Below, piece after piece: positions 1-7,457 of a stretch of 39,653 bases of DNA. The stretch covers positions 1-39,653 of the forward strand of contig JANQMB010000100.1 in assembly GCA_028280355.1 (NCBI GenBank), given 5' to 3'. Both the position numbers and the translations under genes were made by a program. The first letter of the stretch is position 1; each line of letters begins with the position of its first letter. The stretch comes from Verrucomicrobiales bacterium (GTDB lineage Bacteria; Verrucomicrobiota; Verrucomicrobiia; Verrucomicrobiales; DEV007). Under the pieces are notes generated by a model. It made no database searches, had not been told where the DNA came from, and saw only the letters and a program-made list of their open reading frames with translations.

Positions 1-4
1 GTTC

Positions 5-595
5 TTAGTTCTCCTTGCTGGGCAGGAGCGAGGGGATCGGGGGGTGGGGGAGGGTCGGTGTCGCGGCCGGGTCTTTGGGGCGGTTGTCGACGAGGGACAG
101 TGCGGCCAGGACGGCGGCGAGGACGACGGCGGTGGCGATGCCGATCCGGAACTTGTTGTCGAGGAAGCGCTGTAGCAAGGGGGCGATGGAGGCCTCCGGG
201 GTCTCGCGGTACAAGGTGCGCCCGGCGGGCATCCCATCTTTTGGGGGCGTCCAGGGCTCGACGTATTCCGGCTCGACCCGGGGGACGAGTTTCGGCGTCA
301 CCTTCAGGACGCCCCGCGGCTGGTAGCTGGGTTGCTGGGGTCTGTCGGGAAGGGGGTGTTGGGGCTCCGTTGAGGGATCGGGGGCGTCCACCTCCTCCTC
401 TGTCTGGGCGGGTCGGGCCCAGCGGTGGAGGGTGTCGGGGTCGAGCCCGAACTCCGCGGCGACCTCTTCGGCCGACAGGCCGTCGCGTCGCATCTTCTCC
501 ACCGCCCGGTCGATCTCGTCGCGGTTCCGCGATTCCGGGATCTGCGGGGAGAGCGGTGGGAGCAGGGGGATGTCGTCGCTGTCCGGGTCGGGCAT
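5..595 (-). CDS. Small HTH-plus-transmembrane protein (paralogue of upstream gene)
   Basis: A 196-residue protein of unknown function. Residues about 27-60 look like a short helix-turn-helix (EEVAAEFGLDPDTLHRWA), similar to the N-terminal recognition helices of transposase- or regulator-type HTH domains. A proline-rich linker follows, then one membrane span at about 150-169 (IGIATAVVLAAVLAALSLV), and a short proline-rich tail of about 25 residues. There is no signal peptide, so the likely topology is N-terminus in the cytoplasm with the tail outside. It starts 6 bases after the stop of the gene at 602-1855, which has the same HTH-linker-TM layout, so the two are probably one transcript and a duplicated pair. 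This copy lacks the large extracytoplasmic domain of its partner. The function is not recognised; an anchored regulator or a scaffold are both possible. Confidence 0.6.
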   Translation of the reverse strand: MPDPDSDDIPLLPPLSPQIPESRNRDEIDRAVEKMRRDGLSAEEVAAEFGLDPDTLHRWARPAQTEEEVDAPDPSTEPQHPLPDRPQQPSYQPRGVLKVTPKLVPRVEPEYVEPWTPPKDGMPAGRTLYRETPEASIAPLLQRFLDNKFRIGIATAVVLAAVLAALSLVDNRPKDPAATPTLPHPPIPSLLPSKEN

Positions 596-601
596 CGGCC
601 G

Positions 602-1855
602 CTATTTTTTGGGCACCTGGATCCAGCTGTCGGCTGGGACACCGACGATCTCCACACAGTCCCTGACCCCGGACTCGGGATAGCGGATCTTCAGGATGAG
701 GTTCTTGGGGCGAGGGTGGTTGGCCGTCAGGGCGGCGAGGTAGGTGGCGAGCGGGTCGTCCTTGCGCACGTATCCATACAGGACCTCCTCGCTCTGGAGG
801 GGGCGGGCGAGCCGGAAGGAGTCGTAGACATGGTCGTCGTCGAAGGGGGAGTTGAAGTAGTCGCCGCGTGTGCAGCGCACGTAGAAGCTGGACGCCTCGG
901 TGTCGCGGTCGGCGATGAACCTCGACCAGGACTTCGCCGAGTAGCGGACGGTGGCTTTCCAGTCCACCTTGTAGTCGCCGGACTCCGGTGCCCTCACGAC
1001 CACCACCGACCGGTCTCCATCGACGGTCACGTCGCTGATCACGTAGCGATGGCCATCCTTGACGATCCCGATGGAGGACTCGAACTCGATCTTCCCGGCA
1101 GCGCGCTCGCGGCTCCGGTTCTCCGGGCGGGAGTACCACTCGGCGGCGAGGGGGGCTATCGATTCCGGGGTGGCGACCAACGGCTCCTTCGCCGGCCACC
1201 CGGCGGCGGCGAGGAAGCTGTGCGCCAGCTCCTCGGCGCGATCCCGGTCGGTGGCGCTCGGCAGGCTGACCACGCCCGCCGGGGAGACGGGGGGCGGGGT
1301 TGGGGTCGGGGTCGGGGTCTCGGTCGGGGCGACATCGCGCTTCGAGAGCGAGTAGACCCCGAATGCCGCGGCGAGGCAGACGGTGACGCCGACCGTGAAG
1401 CGGCGGCGCTCGCTCCCCAGGACGAGCCGCAGCGGGGGGAAGATGTTGAGCAAGTTCTCAAGGGAGGTGGGCGGTACTTCGACCTCGACCCCCTCGGCCG
1501 CGCGGTCCCAGTTCCTGGCGAAGGCCTCGCGCTCGCTATCGTCGGCGGCCACCGGCGCCTGCGACGGGAACCGGTCGCCCCCCCCGCCCAGCTTGCGGTT
1601 GGGTTTCACGGTCTCGGTGTGCAGGCGGTGTAGCAGATCGGGGTCCAGCCCGAACTCCCGCGCGACCTCTTCGAGCGGGACGTTGAGGTCGCGCAGTCTC
1701 TCGAGGGCCTGGTCGAGGCTGAGCTCGCCCCTCCCGGAGGGCAGTCCGGCGGCGCCGGATGCCGCCCCCGGATCGGGCTGCGGGCCCGGTGCGGGTCGGG
1801 GCTTGGCGACGGAGATGTCCTTCGGGTCGCGGCGGTTCGAGGGGAGGTCGGCCAT
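602..1855 (-). CDS. Membrane protein with N-terminal HTH-like segment and extracytoplasmic domain
   Basis: A 417-residue protein. I chose the ATG at 1855 because the protein-like sequence begins there (MADLPSNRRDP); the frame stays open far upstream only as an antisense shadow of the PBP gene. Residues about 46-80 form an HTH-like segment (LEEVAREFGLDPDLLHRL) matching the one in the downstream gene. A membrane span lies at about 153-171, followed by a Thr-Pro repeat linker and a C-terminal domain of about 230 residues with alternating beta-like segments, presumably in the periplasm. The HTH and TM layout is shared with the 5-595 gene. It lies 161 bases downstream of the PBP gene on the same strand, so a link to the cell envelope is possible but unproven. 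I do not recognise the extracytoplasmic domain. Confidence 0.65.
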   Translation of the reverse strand: MADLPSNRRDPKDISVAKPRPAPGPQPDPGAASGAAGLPSGRGELSLDQALERLRDLNVPLEEVAREFGLDPDLLHRLHTETVKPNRKLGGGGDRFPSQAPVAADDSEREAFARNWDRAAEGVEVEVPPTSLENLLNIFPPLRLVLGSERRRFTVGVTVCLAAAFGVYSLSKRDVAPTETPTPTPTPPPVSPAGVVSLPSATDRDRAEELAHSFLAAAGWPAKEPLVATPESIAPLAAEWYSRPENRSRERAAGKIEFESSIGIVKDGHRYVISDVTVDGDRSVVVVRAPESGDYKVDWKATVRYSAKSWSRFIADRDTEASSFYVRCTRGDYFNSPFDDDHVYDSFRLARPLQSEEVLYGYVRKDDPLATYLAALTANHPRPKNLILKIRYPESGVRDCVEIVGVPADSWIQVPKK

Positions 1856-2016
1856 TTTCGGTGCAGGGGGACGACCTCGGGCGGGACCCGGTCGTCTTCC
1901 GAATGTAGGCCGGAAGAACACCGGCACAAGGGGGGGGAGCGCGGCGTGGAGGGGAGTCTGGCGGCCGCGTCCCGGTACGGTTTCGAGCCCTTGATCGGGG
2001 GGCTGCGCCCCTGCCC

Positions 2017-4488
2017 CTAGTCCACCTCGGGGATCACCAGCGGCTCGGGTTGCTCGATCTCGATCGGCGGCTTGGAGTTGCCCAGGGAGATCGGGCTGAC
2101 CGGGGTGGCGCGGCGGACCTCGTCTTCGGCGTTGGCCGGCCGCGCCCTGAGCACCGGCTGGATCGAGTTGTAGGGGTCGTCGGCGCCGATCACCGTCGGC
2201 GACTGCACGAGGATGGCGTCGGCCGGCGCCCCGGTCTGGATGGGTGGCGGGGCCGGCCCGGAGCTGGCGATCTGTGGGAGGATCGGGCGGGGGGTGCCCT
2301 CGCCCCCGGAGTGGTAGTCGCAGTAGAGGTGGAAGTCGGTGCCGGCGCGGATGATCTCCCGGTAGGTGCTGCGCTCGATCTTGCGCTCCCCGTCCTCCGA
2401 GCCGGGCAGCTCCTCGTAACAGGCGTCGGTGGCGCGCCGGCCGGACTTCTTGCAGATCTCGACCGTGCGCGCGCCCTCGGGGAGGGGGATCGGCTGCGAG
2501 GGGAAGGCCGCCGCGGAGGCGTTCATGGCGTCCACCCACACCGGCAGCACGGTGGTGTTGCTGAAGGCGCCGTGGTAGATGGTGTCGGTGGTGTCGAAGC
2601 CGGCCCAGACGCCGCAGGTCAGCTTGTCGTTGTATCCGACGAACCACAGGTCGGTGAAGTTGTAGGCCGTGCCGGTCTTGCCGGCGGCGTTGCGGTCCCG
2701 CAGGCCGTAGCTCCCCGCGGCCCCCTTCCCGGTGCCGCGCTCCAGGGCCTCCGCCAGGCAGCTGTGGGTCTGGTAGGCGGCGATCCCGTCGATGACGCGG
2801 ACCTGCTTGGACTCCGGTTCGGTGTAGATCACCTTCCCCGCGGCGTCGGTCACCGAGGAGATGAGGTGGAGCTTGTCCGGGCGGGTGCCGCCGTTGGGGA
2901 ACATGGTGAACGCCATGCAGAACTCGTCGAGCTCCAGGGTGCTGCTGCCGAGCAGGCAGCGGTCGTAGTCGTCCATCGGCGACTCGATGCCCGCACGCTT
3001 TGCGAGGTCCATCACCTTGCGGCGGCCCACCTTCTTGCCCAGCCGCACGGTGGCGGCGTTCTTCGACTGCACCAGCGCCTCGCGGGCGGGGATATCGCCG
3101 AGGTAGGTGACGTCGGCCGACTCGTTGCCCCACTCGCCCAGGATCCCGGTGCTGCCGCCGATGGCGACGCTGCGGTTGTCGATCGGCGCGTCCTTGACGA
3201 TCGAGCCGGGGAAGTCGTCCCCGGAGAAGGCGGCGGCATAGACGAGCGGGGTGAAGGCGGTGCCGGGCGAACACCTGGCGTGGAAGGCGTAGTTGAACTG
3301 GTTGTCCTGGAAGCTGCGCCCGCCGACCAGGGCGACGACCCCGCCGCTGTCGTTCTCGATCATCAGGACCGCGCCCTGCAGGTAGTCGGGGGCCTTCGGC
3401 TTGGGGGAGGCGCCGCCGAGCGGGTCGCGGGCGCGGGCGGTCTCCTGGTACTCGGCGTAGGTACGGTGCTTGTATTGCGGGTGGGACTCGGCCTTGGACA
3501 GGTTCCGCAACAGGCTCTGGCGCGCCGCGGCCTGGACGTCGCGGTCGATGGTGGTGTAGATCTTGAACCCGCCGCCGGCGGCCTTCTCGAAGCCCAGCTG
3601 CGAGATGACTCGCAGGCGGATGATCTCGTTGACGTAGGAGTTCTGCTGCGCCTGTGCCTCCGCCAGCTCGATCGGCCTCGCCCGGTATTCCGCGAGTTCG
3701 GCGTCGGTGATCATGCCCTCGATGTGCATGCGGGCCAGGACGTGGTTGCGCGCCGTGCGCGACTCGCGCGGGTTGTTCTTCGGCGACAGCCGGGTCGGGC
3801 TCTTGATCAGCCCGCAGAGCGTGGCCGCCTCGACGACGTCGATCTCGCCCACCGGTTTCCCGAAGTAGCCGCGGGAGGCGGAGTCGATGCCGAAGTAGCC
3901 GCTGCCGAAGAACACGCGGTTGAGGTAGAGCTCGAGGATCTCCGGTTTGGAGAACTCCTTCTCCAGGCGCCGCGCGAGGAAGGCCTCGGTGATCTTGGTG
4001 TCGAGGTTCCTTTGGAGGCGGAGCTCCTCGTAGCACTGTTTGGCGAGCTGCTGGGTGATCGTGCTGGCGCCCTGCGTGACCCGGCCGGCCTTGAGGTTGA
4101 GGATCGCCGCGCGGACGATCCCGATGTAGTCGACGCCGTCGTGTTCGAAGAAGCGCGAGTCCTCGACCGCGGTGAGGGCCTGGACCACATGGTAGGGGAC
4201 CTGGTCGAGGCCGACCGGCCGGCGGTCCTCGATCTTGATCTGGCCGATCTCCCGCCCGTGCCGGTCGTAGATCCGGCTGGGGACCTCGAGGTGGCCGATC
4301 TCGGTGAGGTCGAAGCGGTCGGCGCGGTCCTTGTGTGGTTTGAGGAAGGCGTAGGTCCCGATGAGCCCTGCGACGAAGGCGATGCAGGTGCCCGCCAACA
4401 CGACCTGGAACCAGCGCCTCCGGTAGAGGGGCGGGCGTAGGCGCGTCGCGTAGGTGTCCGTGTTAGGACGCCATCTTGGGGCCATCAT
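2017..4488 (-). CDS. Class A penicillin-binding protein with atypical SxxK position
   Basis: Bifunctional peptidoglycan synthase family of 823 residues, anchored by a span at about 27-48. The GT51 glycosyltransferase domain is well preserved: VEDSRFFEHDG at 108-118 with the expected catalytic Glu109, and GASTITQQ at 140-147. The transpeptidase domain has an SxN box (S475-K-N) and a KTGT box (604-607), but the nucleophile motif, normally PGSxFKP, reads P-G-T410-A-F-T413-P. Neither the usual serine nor the lysine is there. A C-terminal extension of about 80 residues is Pro/Glu-rich. Two consecutive ATGs open the frame; an AGGAG directly abuts the first, which is unusually close and favours the second or weak initiation. 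It is divergent from the MidA-type gene. The family is certain; whether the transpeptidase half is active is open. Confidence 0.93.
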   Translation of the reverse strand: MMAPRWRPNTDTYATRLRPPLYRRRWFQVVLAGTCIAFVAGLIGTYAFLKPHKDRADRFDLTEIGHLEVPSRIYDRHGREIGQIKIEDRRPVGLDQVPYHVVQALTAVEDSRFFEHDGVDYIGIVRAAILNLKAGRVTQGASTITQQLAKQCYEELRLQRNLDTKITEAFLARRLEKEFSKPEILELYLNRVFFGSGYFGIDSASRGYFGKPVGEIDVVEAATLCGLIKSPTRLSPKNNPRESRTARNHVLARMHIEGMITDAELAEYRARPIELAEAQAQQNSYVNEIIRLRVISQLGFEKAAGGGFKIYTTIDRDVQAAARQSLLRNLSKAESHPQYKHRTYAEYQETARARDPLGGASPKPKAPDYLQGAVLMIENDSGGVVALVGGRSFQDNQFNYAFHARCSPGTAFTPLVYAAAFSGDDFPGSIVKDAPIDNRSVAIGGSTGILGEWGNESADVTYLGDIPAREALVQSKNAATVRLGKKVGRRKVMDLAKRAGIESPMDDYDRCLLGSSTLELDEFCMAFTMFPNGGTRPDKLHLISSVTDAAGKVIYTEPESKQVRVIDGIAAYQTHSCLAEALERGTGKGAAGSYGLRDRNAAGKTGTAYNFTDLWFVGYNDKLTCGVWAGFDTTDTIYHGAFSNTTVLPVWVDAMNASAAAFPSQPIPLPEGARTVEICKKSGRRATDACYEELPGSEDGERKIERSTYREIIRAGTDFHLYCDYHSGGEGTPRPILPQIASSGPAPPPIQTGAPADAILVQSPTVIGADDPYNSIQPVLRARPANAEDEVRRATPVSPISLGNSKPPIEIEQPEPLVIPEVD

Positions 4489-4539
4489 CTCCTGTGTGTT
4501 CCGGCTCGCCGGAGCCGGCCGTTAGTATAAGCTAGGGGG
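4489..4539. promoter_or_regulatory. Divergent intergenic region between PBP and methyltransferase
   Basis: Fifty-one bases separate two divergent start codons, so both promoters must overlap here or lie within the opposing genes. It contains an 18-base inverted repeat at 4501-4518 (CCGGCT, 6-base spacer, AGCCGG) and a TATAAG hexamer near 4526. The hexamer is very close to the ATG at 4540 and would give an almost leaderless transcript. No biochemical role can be assigned from sequence alone. Confidence 0.25.
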
Positions 4540-5691
4540 ATGCCAGAGCAAGCCGCAGCGCCCGGGCCGCCGGAGGCCGACCCGCAGTTCCTCGCCGTGC
4601 TGGCGGCCGAGGCGAGGTTTTCGGGTGGGGCGCTGCCGTTCGGGCGCTTCATGGAGCTGGCGCTGTACCACCCGGGGTTCGGATACTACACCCGCGGGCG
4701 GCAGCGGGTCGGGCGGGGCGGGGACTTCGTGACATCGGTGAGCGTGGGGCGCTGTTTCGGGAAGCTGTTGGCGCGGCACCTGGCCCCGGTGTTGGAGCGG
4801 ATGGCGGCGGCGGGGGGGGGGGAGCTGTCGGTGGTCGAGGTCGGCGCCGAGGGCGGCGAGCTGGCGGCGGACCTGACCGCGGAGCTCGGCGCGCTGCTGG
4901 CGGATGGGGTATCTGAGAGGATACGCTACGTGGCGGTGGAACCTTTCGAGCCGAAGCGCGAGCCCCTGCGGCGGCGGCTCGCCGGGCTGCCGGTAGGGTC
5001 CGGCCAGGTGGTGGCGGGCTGGGGGGACCTGCGCGCCGCGCGCGGTGTCCTGGTCGCCAACGAGGTGCTCGACGCGATGCCGGTGCGGCGTTTCCGCTCC
5101 GACGGTCGGGGCTGGTCGGAGGTCTGTGTGGCGGTCGGCGGAGGCGCCTGTCGGGAGGTGCTGCGGCCGGCCGGCGACGGGGTCGCCGGGGCGCTGCCGG
5201 CCGGTCTCGCGGAGGGGTTCACAGTCGAGCTCAACACCGGTCTCCCCCCGTGGTTCGAGGGGCTCTCCGGGGGGTTCGAGGAGCTCTATGGGCTGTTCAT
5301 CGACTACGGGCTGGAGCGCACGGAGATGTTCTACGAGCCCGGCCGTGCGGGGGGGACGCTCAGGGCCTATGCGGGGCACCGGCTGCTGGACGACCCCCTC
5401 CGGGCACCGGGGCAGATCGACCTGACCGCCCATGTCGATTTCGAGCGCGTGGCGGCGGCGGCGGCCTCGGCGGGCCTGCGGGCCGGCCCGCTGGTCGACC
5501 AGCACCGCTTCCTCATCGAGGCGGCGCGCCCCTGGTTGTTGGAGGTCGAGGCCCGCGGCGCCCCCCCCGACGCCGAGACCGCGAAGCTGCTGCGCCAGTT
5601 CCAGACCCTCTCCCACCCGAGGGCGATGGGGGCCGCGTTCAAGATCCTGCCGGTGGAGAAGCGGGCGGGTGGGGTGGCTAGGGCATCTTAG
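4540..5691 (+). CDS. SAM-dependent methyltransferase, MidA/NDUFAF7 family (DUF185)
   Basis: A 383-residue protein of the COG1565 family, whose human member NDUFAF7 methylates an arginine of respiratory complex I subunit NDUFS2; bacterial substrates are largely unknown. Signature segments are present: LYHPGFGYY at about 42-50, GRGGDFVTSVSVG at about 58-70, a SAM-binding motif I (VVEVGAEGGEL) at about 98-108, and ANEVLDAMPVRRF at about 173-185. The C-terminal third contains the family's FIDYG and DLTAHVDF segments. Length is typical. The ATG at 4540 follows a GGGGG run. It is divergent from the PBP gene and is probably a single-gene unit, since the next gene is convergent. Confidence 0.9.
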   Translation: MPEQAAAPGPPEADPQFLAVLAAEARFSGGALPFGRFMELALYHPGFGYYTRGRQRVGRGGDFVTSVSVGRCFGKLLARHLAPVLERMAAAGGGELSVVEVGAEGGELAADLTAELGALLADGVSERIRYVAVEPFEPKREPLRRRLAGLPVGSGQVVAGWGDLRAARGVLVANEVLDAMPVRRFRSDGRGWSEVCVAVGGGACREVLRPAGDGVAGALPAGLAEGFTVELNTGLPPWFEGLSGGFEELYGLFIDYGLERTEMFYEPGRAGGTLRAYAGHRLLDDPLRAPGQIDLTAHVDFERVAAAAASAGLRAGPLVDQHRFLIEAARPWLLEVEARGAPPDAETAKLLRQFQTLSHPRAMGAAFKILPVEKRAGGVARAS

Positions 5692-5719
5692 ACAGGGCGG
5701 TGTCCTCGCGCCCGGCGGC

Positions 5720-5795
5720 GGCATCGAGGCCGTCCTACCTTCGCCCACGGCGTCGGCGCATCCGCGACACGGTAGGGCGCCCTCGATGAGGGCGC
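5720..5795. repeat. Imperfect inverted repeat in convergent junction
   Basis: Between the convergent ends of the methyltransferase and the PQQ-propeller gene, 5720-5739 and 5771-5790 are imperfect inverted copies; about 15 of 20 positions pair (GGTAGG and CCTCGATG shared). The right arm also forms its own tight hairpin: GCGCCCTC at 5777-5784, a 3-base loop, GAGGGCGC at 5788-5795. There is no T-tract, so it may be a factor-independent terminator of unusual form or a dispersed repeat. Confidence 0.5.
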
Positions 5796-5956
5796 AGGGC
5801 GATCGACCCCAAGCCCGGGGGCATCACCTCGCTTGATGCTCTAGGGAGGGACCGTCGCGAACTCCCGCGGCGATCCCGATGGTAGAGGATAGGAAGGGGT
5901 CGGGTAGCGTGGGGGGAAGGGCTGCATTTTGCGCGGCAGGCGGCGCGCTCCTACGA

Positions 5957-5979
5957 GGGCGGCAGGATGCCGCCCCTCC
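5957..5979. repeat. GC-rich palindromic dispersed repeat, copy 1
   Basis: A 23-base unit whose first 19 bases are a hairpin with arms GGGCGGCA and TGCCGCCC around GGA, followed by CTCC. The identical 23 bases recur at 18085-18107 and, inverted, at 18129-18151. It sits 6 bases from the end of the PQQ-propeller gene, in a convergent junction. This is REP-like behaviour. Confidence 0.75.
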
Positions 5980-5984
5980 GAACC

Positions 5985-7283
5985 CTAGTCGCGGACCTCG
6001 ATGCGGTAGACGTGTGTCTTGCTGCGCGCGATGATGGACTTGCCCGAGACGGCGGGGGACGCCATGAAGCCGTCCGCGAGCTTGTTGGTGGCCACCAGGT
6101 CGAAGGTGTCGCCGGGGCGCAGCACGAAGGTGTCGCCCATCTCGCTGAAAAAGTAGAGCAGGCCCCCGGCATAGATCGGCGACGCGGAGAAGTGGCCGCG
6201 CAGCCGCTCCGACCAGACCGCGTCGCCGCTGGCGAGGTCGATGCAACTCAGGATCCCCTCGTCGCTGGTCATGTAGAGGTGCCGGCCGGCGACCACCGGG
6301 GAGGAGCGCCTCGGCACCCTCTTGAAGATGTCCCACTCGATATGGCTGCTGGTGATGTCGCCGGACGCCTTCGGGTCGAGGCGCAATGAGACGAGATGGG
6401 GTTTCGCGAAGCCGGTGTTGATGTAGGCGCGCCCCCCCTCGACCACGGTGCGGGAGGCGTTGGAGAACCCCCCGTAGGTGATGTGCCAGAGCTCCTCGCC
6501 GGTCCGCGGCCGGTAGCCGAAGCAGGCCTTCGCGCCGGGGCTGATCATGACCATCTCGCCGCCGACCCGGGTGAAGATGGGCGTCGAGTAGGCCTTTCGG
6601 AGGTCGCCGTCGCCGCGGATCTTGCCGCCAGCCTCGACGTCGTCCCACTGGGTGGAGCGGTCGGTCTTCCACACCGTCTCGCCGGTGGCTTTGTCGAGCG
6701 CGACGAGATATTGGACGTCGGCGCCGTCCATGGTGAGGACCAGCAGGTTCTCGAACAGGACGGGGGAGGAGCCCGGGCCGCGGAGGTGGCGGCAGGGCAG
6801 GTCGGTCCGGGTCCATACGGTGCGGCCGTTCGCGGTGTCGATCGCCGCCGTGCCATAGCTGCCGAAGTGGACGTAGACGCGCCCCGCCTCGATCGCCGGC
6901 GACGGCGACCCGTAGCTGTTCACGGAGTTGCCCAGCGGTTCGACCACGTCGTTTTCGAACAGGGCGACCCGGTGGACCACCGCGCCGGTCTCGCGGTCGA
7001 GGCAGACGGCGCCCATCTTCCCCCCGTCCTCGCTGGCTTCGGTGATCCAGACCTGCCCGCCCCACACCACCGGGGACGACCAGGCGCGGCCCGCCACCGG
7101 GGTCTTCCAGACGATGTTCTCGCCCTCCGACCATTCGACCGGCAGGACGCCCTCCGCCACGCTGGCGATGCCGTTGCCGCCCGGGCCGCGGAAGTCCGGC
7201 CAGTGATGTTCGGCGCCGGGTGCCGCAACCGGGATCACGAGCCCGAGGGTGGCGCAGGTGGCGAGGGGGAGATGCGGGGGCAT
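5985..7283 (-). CDS. Exported PQQ-like beta-propeller protein (BamB-like)
   Basis: About 432 residues from the ATG at 7283; the frame extends to a TTG at 7316, but the ATG places a clean signal sequence (LPLATCATLGLVIPVAAPGA) at the N-terminus. The mature protein carries repeated blades with the PQQ-repeat signature, such as LDRETGAVV, LDKATGETVWKT, RPRTGEELWHI and IDLASGDAVWSE. Members of this family are non-enzymatic or quinoprotein-like propellers; BamB is an outer-membrane assembly lipoprotein. Here there is no lipobox, so a soluble periplasmic propeller is more likely. An N-terminal segment with HHWPDFRGPGGNGIAS is typical of the many such proteins in Planctomycetes and Verrucomicrobia. 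It is convergent with the methyltransferase and divergent from the sensor operon. Confidence 0.85.
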   Translation of the reverse strand: MPPHLPLATCATLGLVIPVAAPGAEHHWPDFRGPGGNGIASVAEGVLPVEWSEGENIVWKTPVAGRAWSSPVVWGGQVWITEASEDGGKMGAVCLDRETGAVVHRVALFENDVVEPLGNSVNSYGSPSPAIEAGRVYVHFGSYGTAAIDTANGRTVWTRTDLPCRHLRGPGSSPVLFENLLVLTMDGADVQYLVALDKATGETVWKTDRSTQWDDVEAGGKIRGDGDLRKAYSTPIFTRVGGEMVMISPGAKACFGYRPRTGEELWHITYGGFSNASRTVVEGGRAYINTGFAKPHLVSLRLDPKASGDITSSHIEWDIFKRVPRRSSPVVAGRHLYMTSDEGILSCIDLASGDAVWSERLRGHFSASPIYAGGLLYFFSEMGDTFVLRPGDTFDLVATNKLADGFMASPAVSGKSIIARSKTHVYRIEVRD

Positions 7284-7362
7284 GGGACAGGATCCAGACC
7301 GGGGTCCGAGCCGCAAGATGAATCTCGACCCCGGGCCATTCCAAGGACTATTGTCGGGATAA

Positions 7363-7377
7363 TTAACCTTGTTTAAC
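7363..7377. promoter_or_regulatory. TTAAC direct repeat with 10-base period in divergent region
   Basis: TTAAC occurs at 7363-7367 and again at 7373-7377, exactly one helical turn apart, in the AT-richer 174-base gap between the propeller gene and the PAS sensor operon. Response regulators often bind such direct repeats. This could be a site for a regulator of either gene; it is inference from spacing only. Confidence 0.25.
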
Positions 7378-7457
7378 TACCTGTCTCGGGTATCTTTCGC
7401 AGTTTTAAGACCTTTTCTCAAACTTTGGAAACCAAGACACCACCGGATCGGGAGACT

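Noticed and set aside
1287-1330. GGTCGG-type tandem repeat
   Set aside because: It encodes the Thr-Pro linker of the membrane protein and is explained by linker composition.
1996-2010. Short GC hairpin after the PBP stop as a terminator
   Set aside because: The stem is only about five base pairs and has no T-tract; ordinary GC-rich sequence would give the same.
1856-4036. An open frame continuing upstream of the 602-1855 gene through the PBP gene on the same strand
   Set aside because: It reads as Arg/Pro-rich low-complexity protein out of phase with the clearly recognisable PBP; a plausible start is at 1855.
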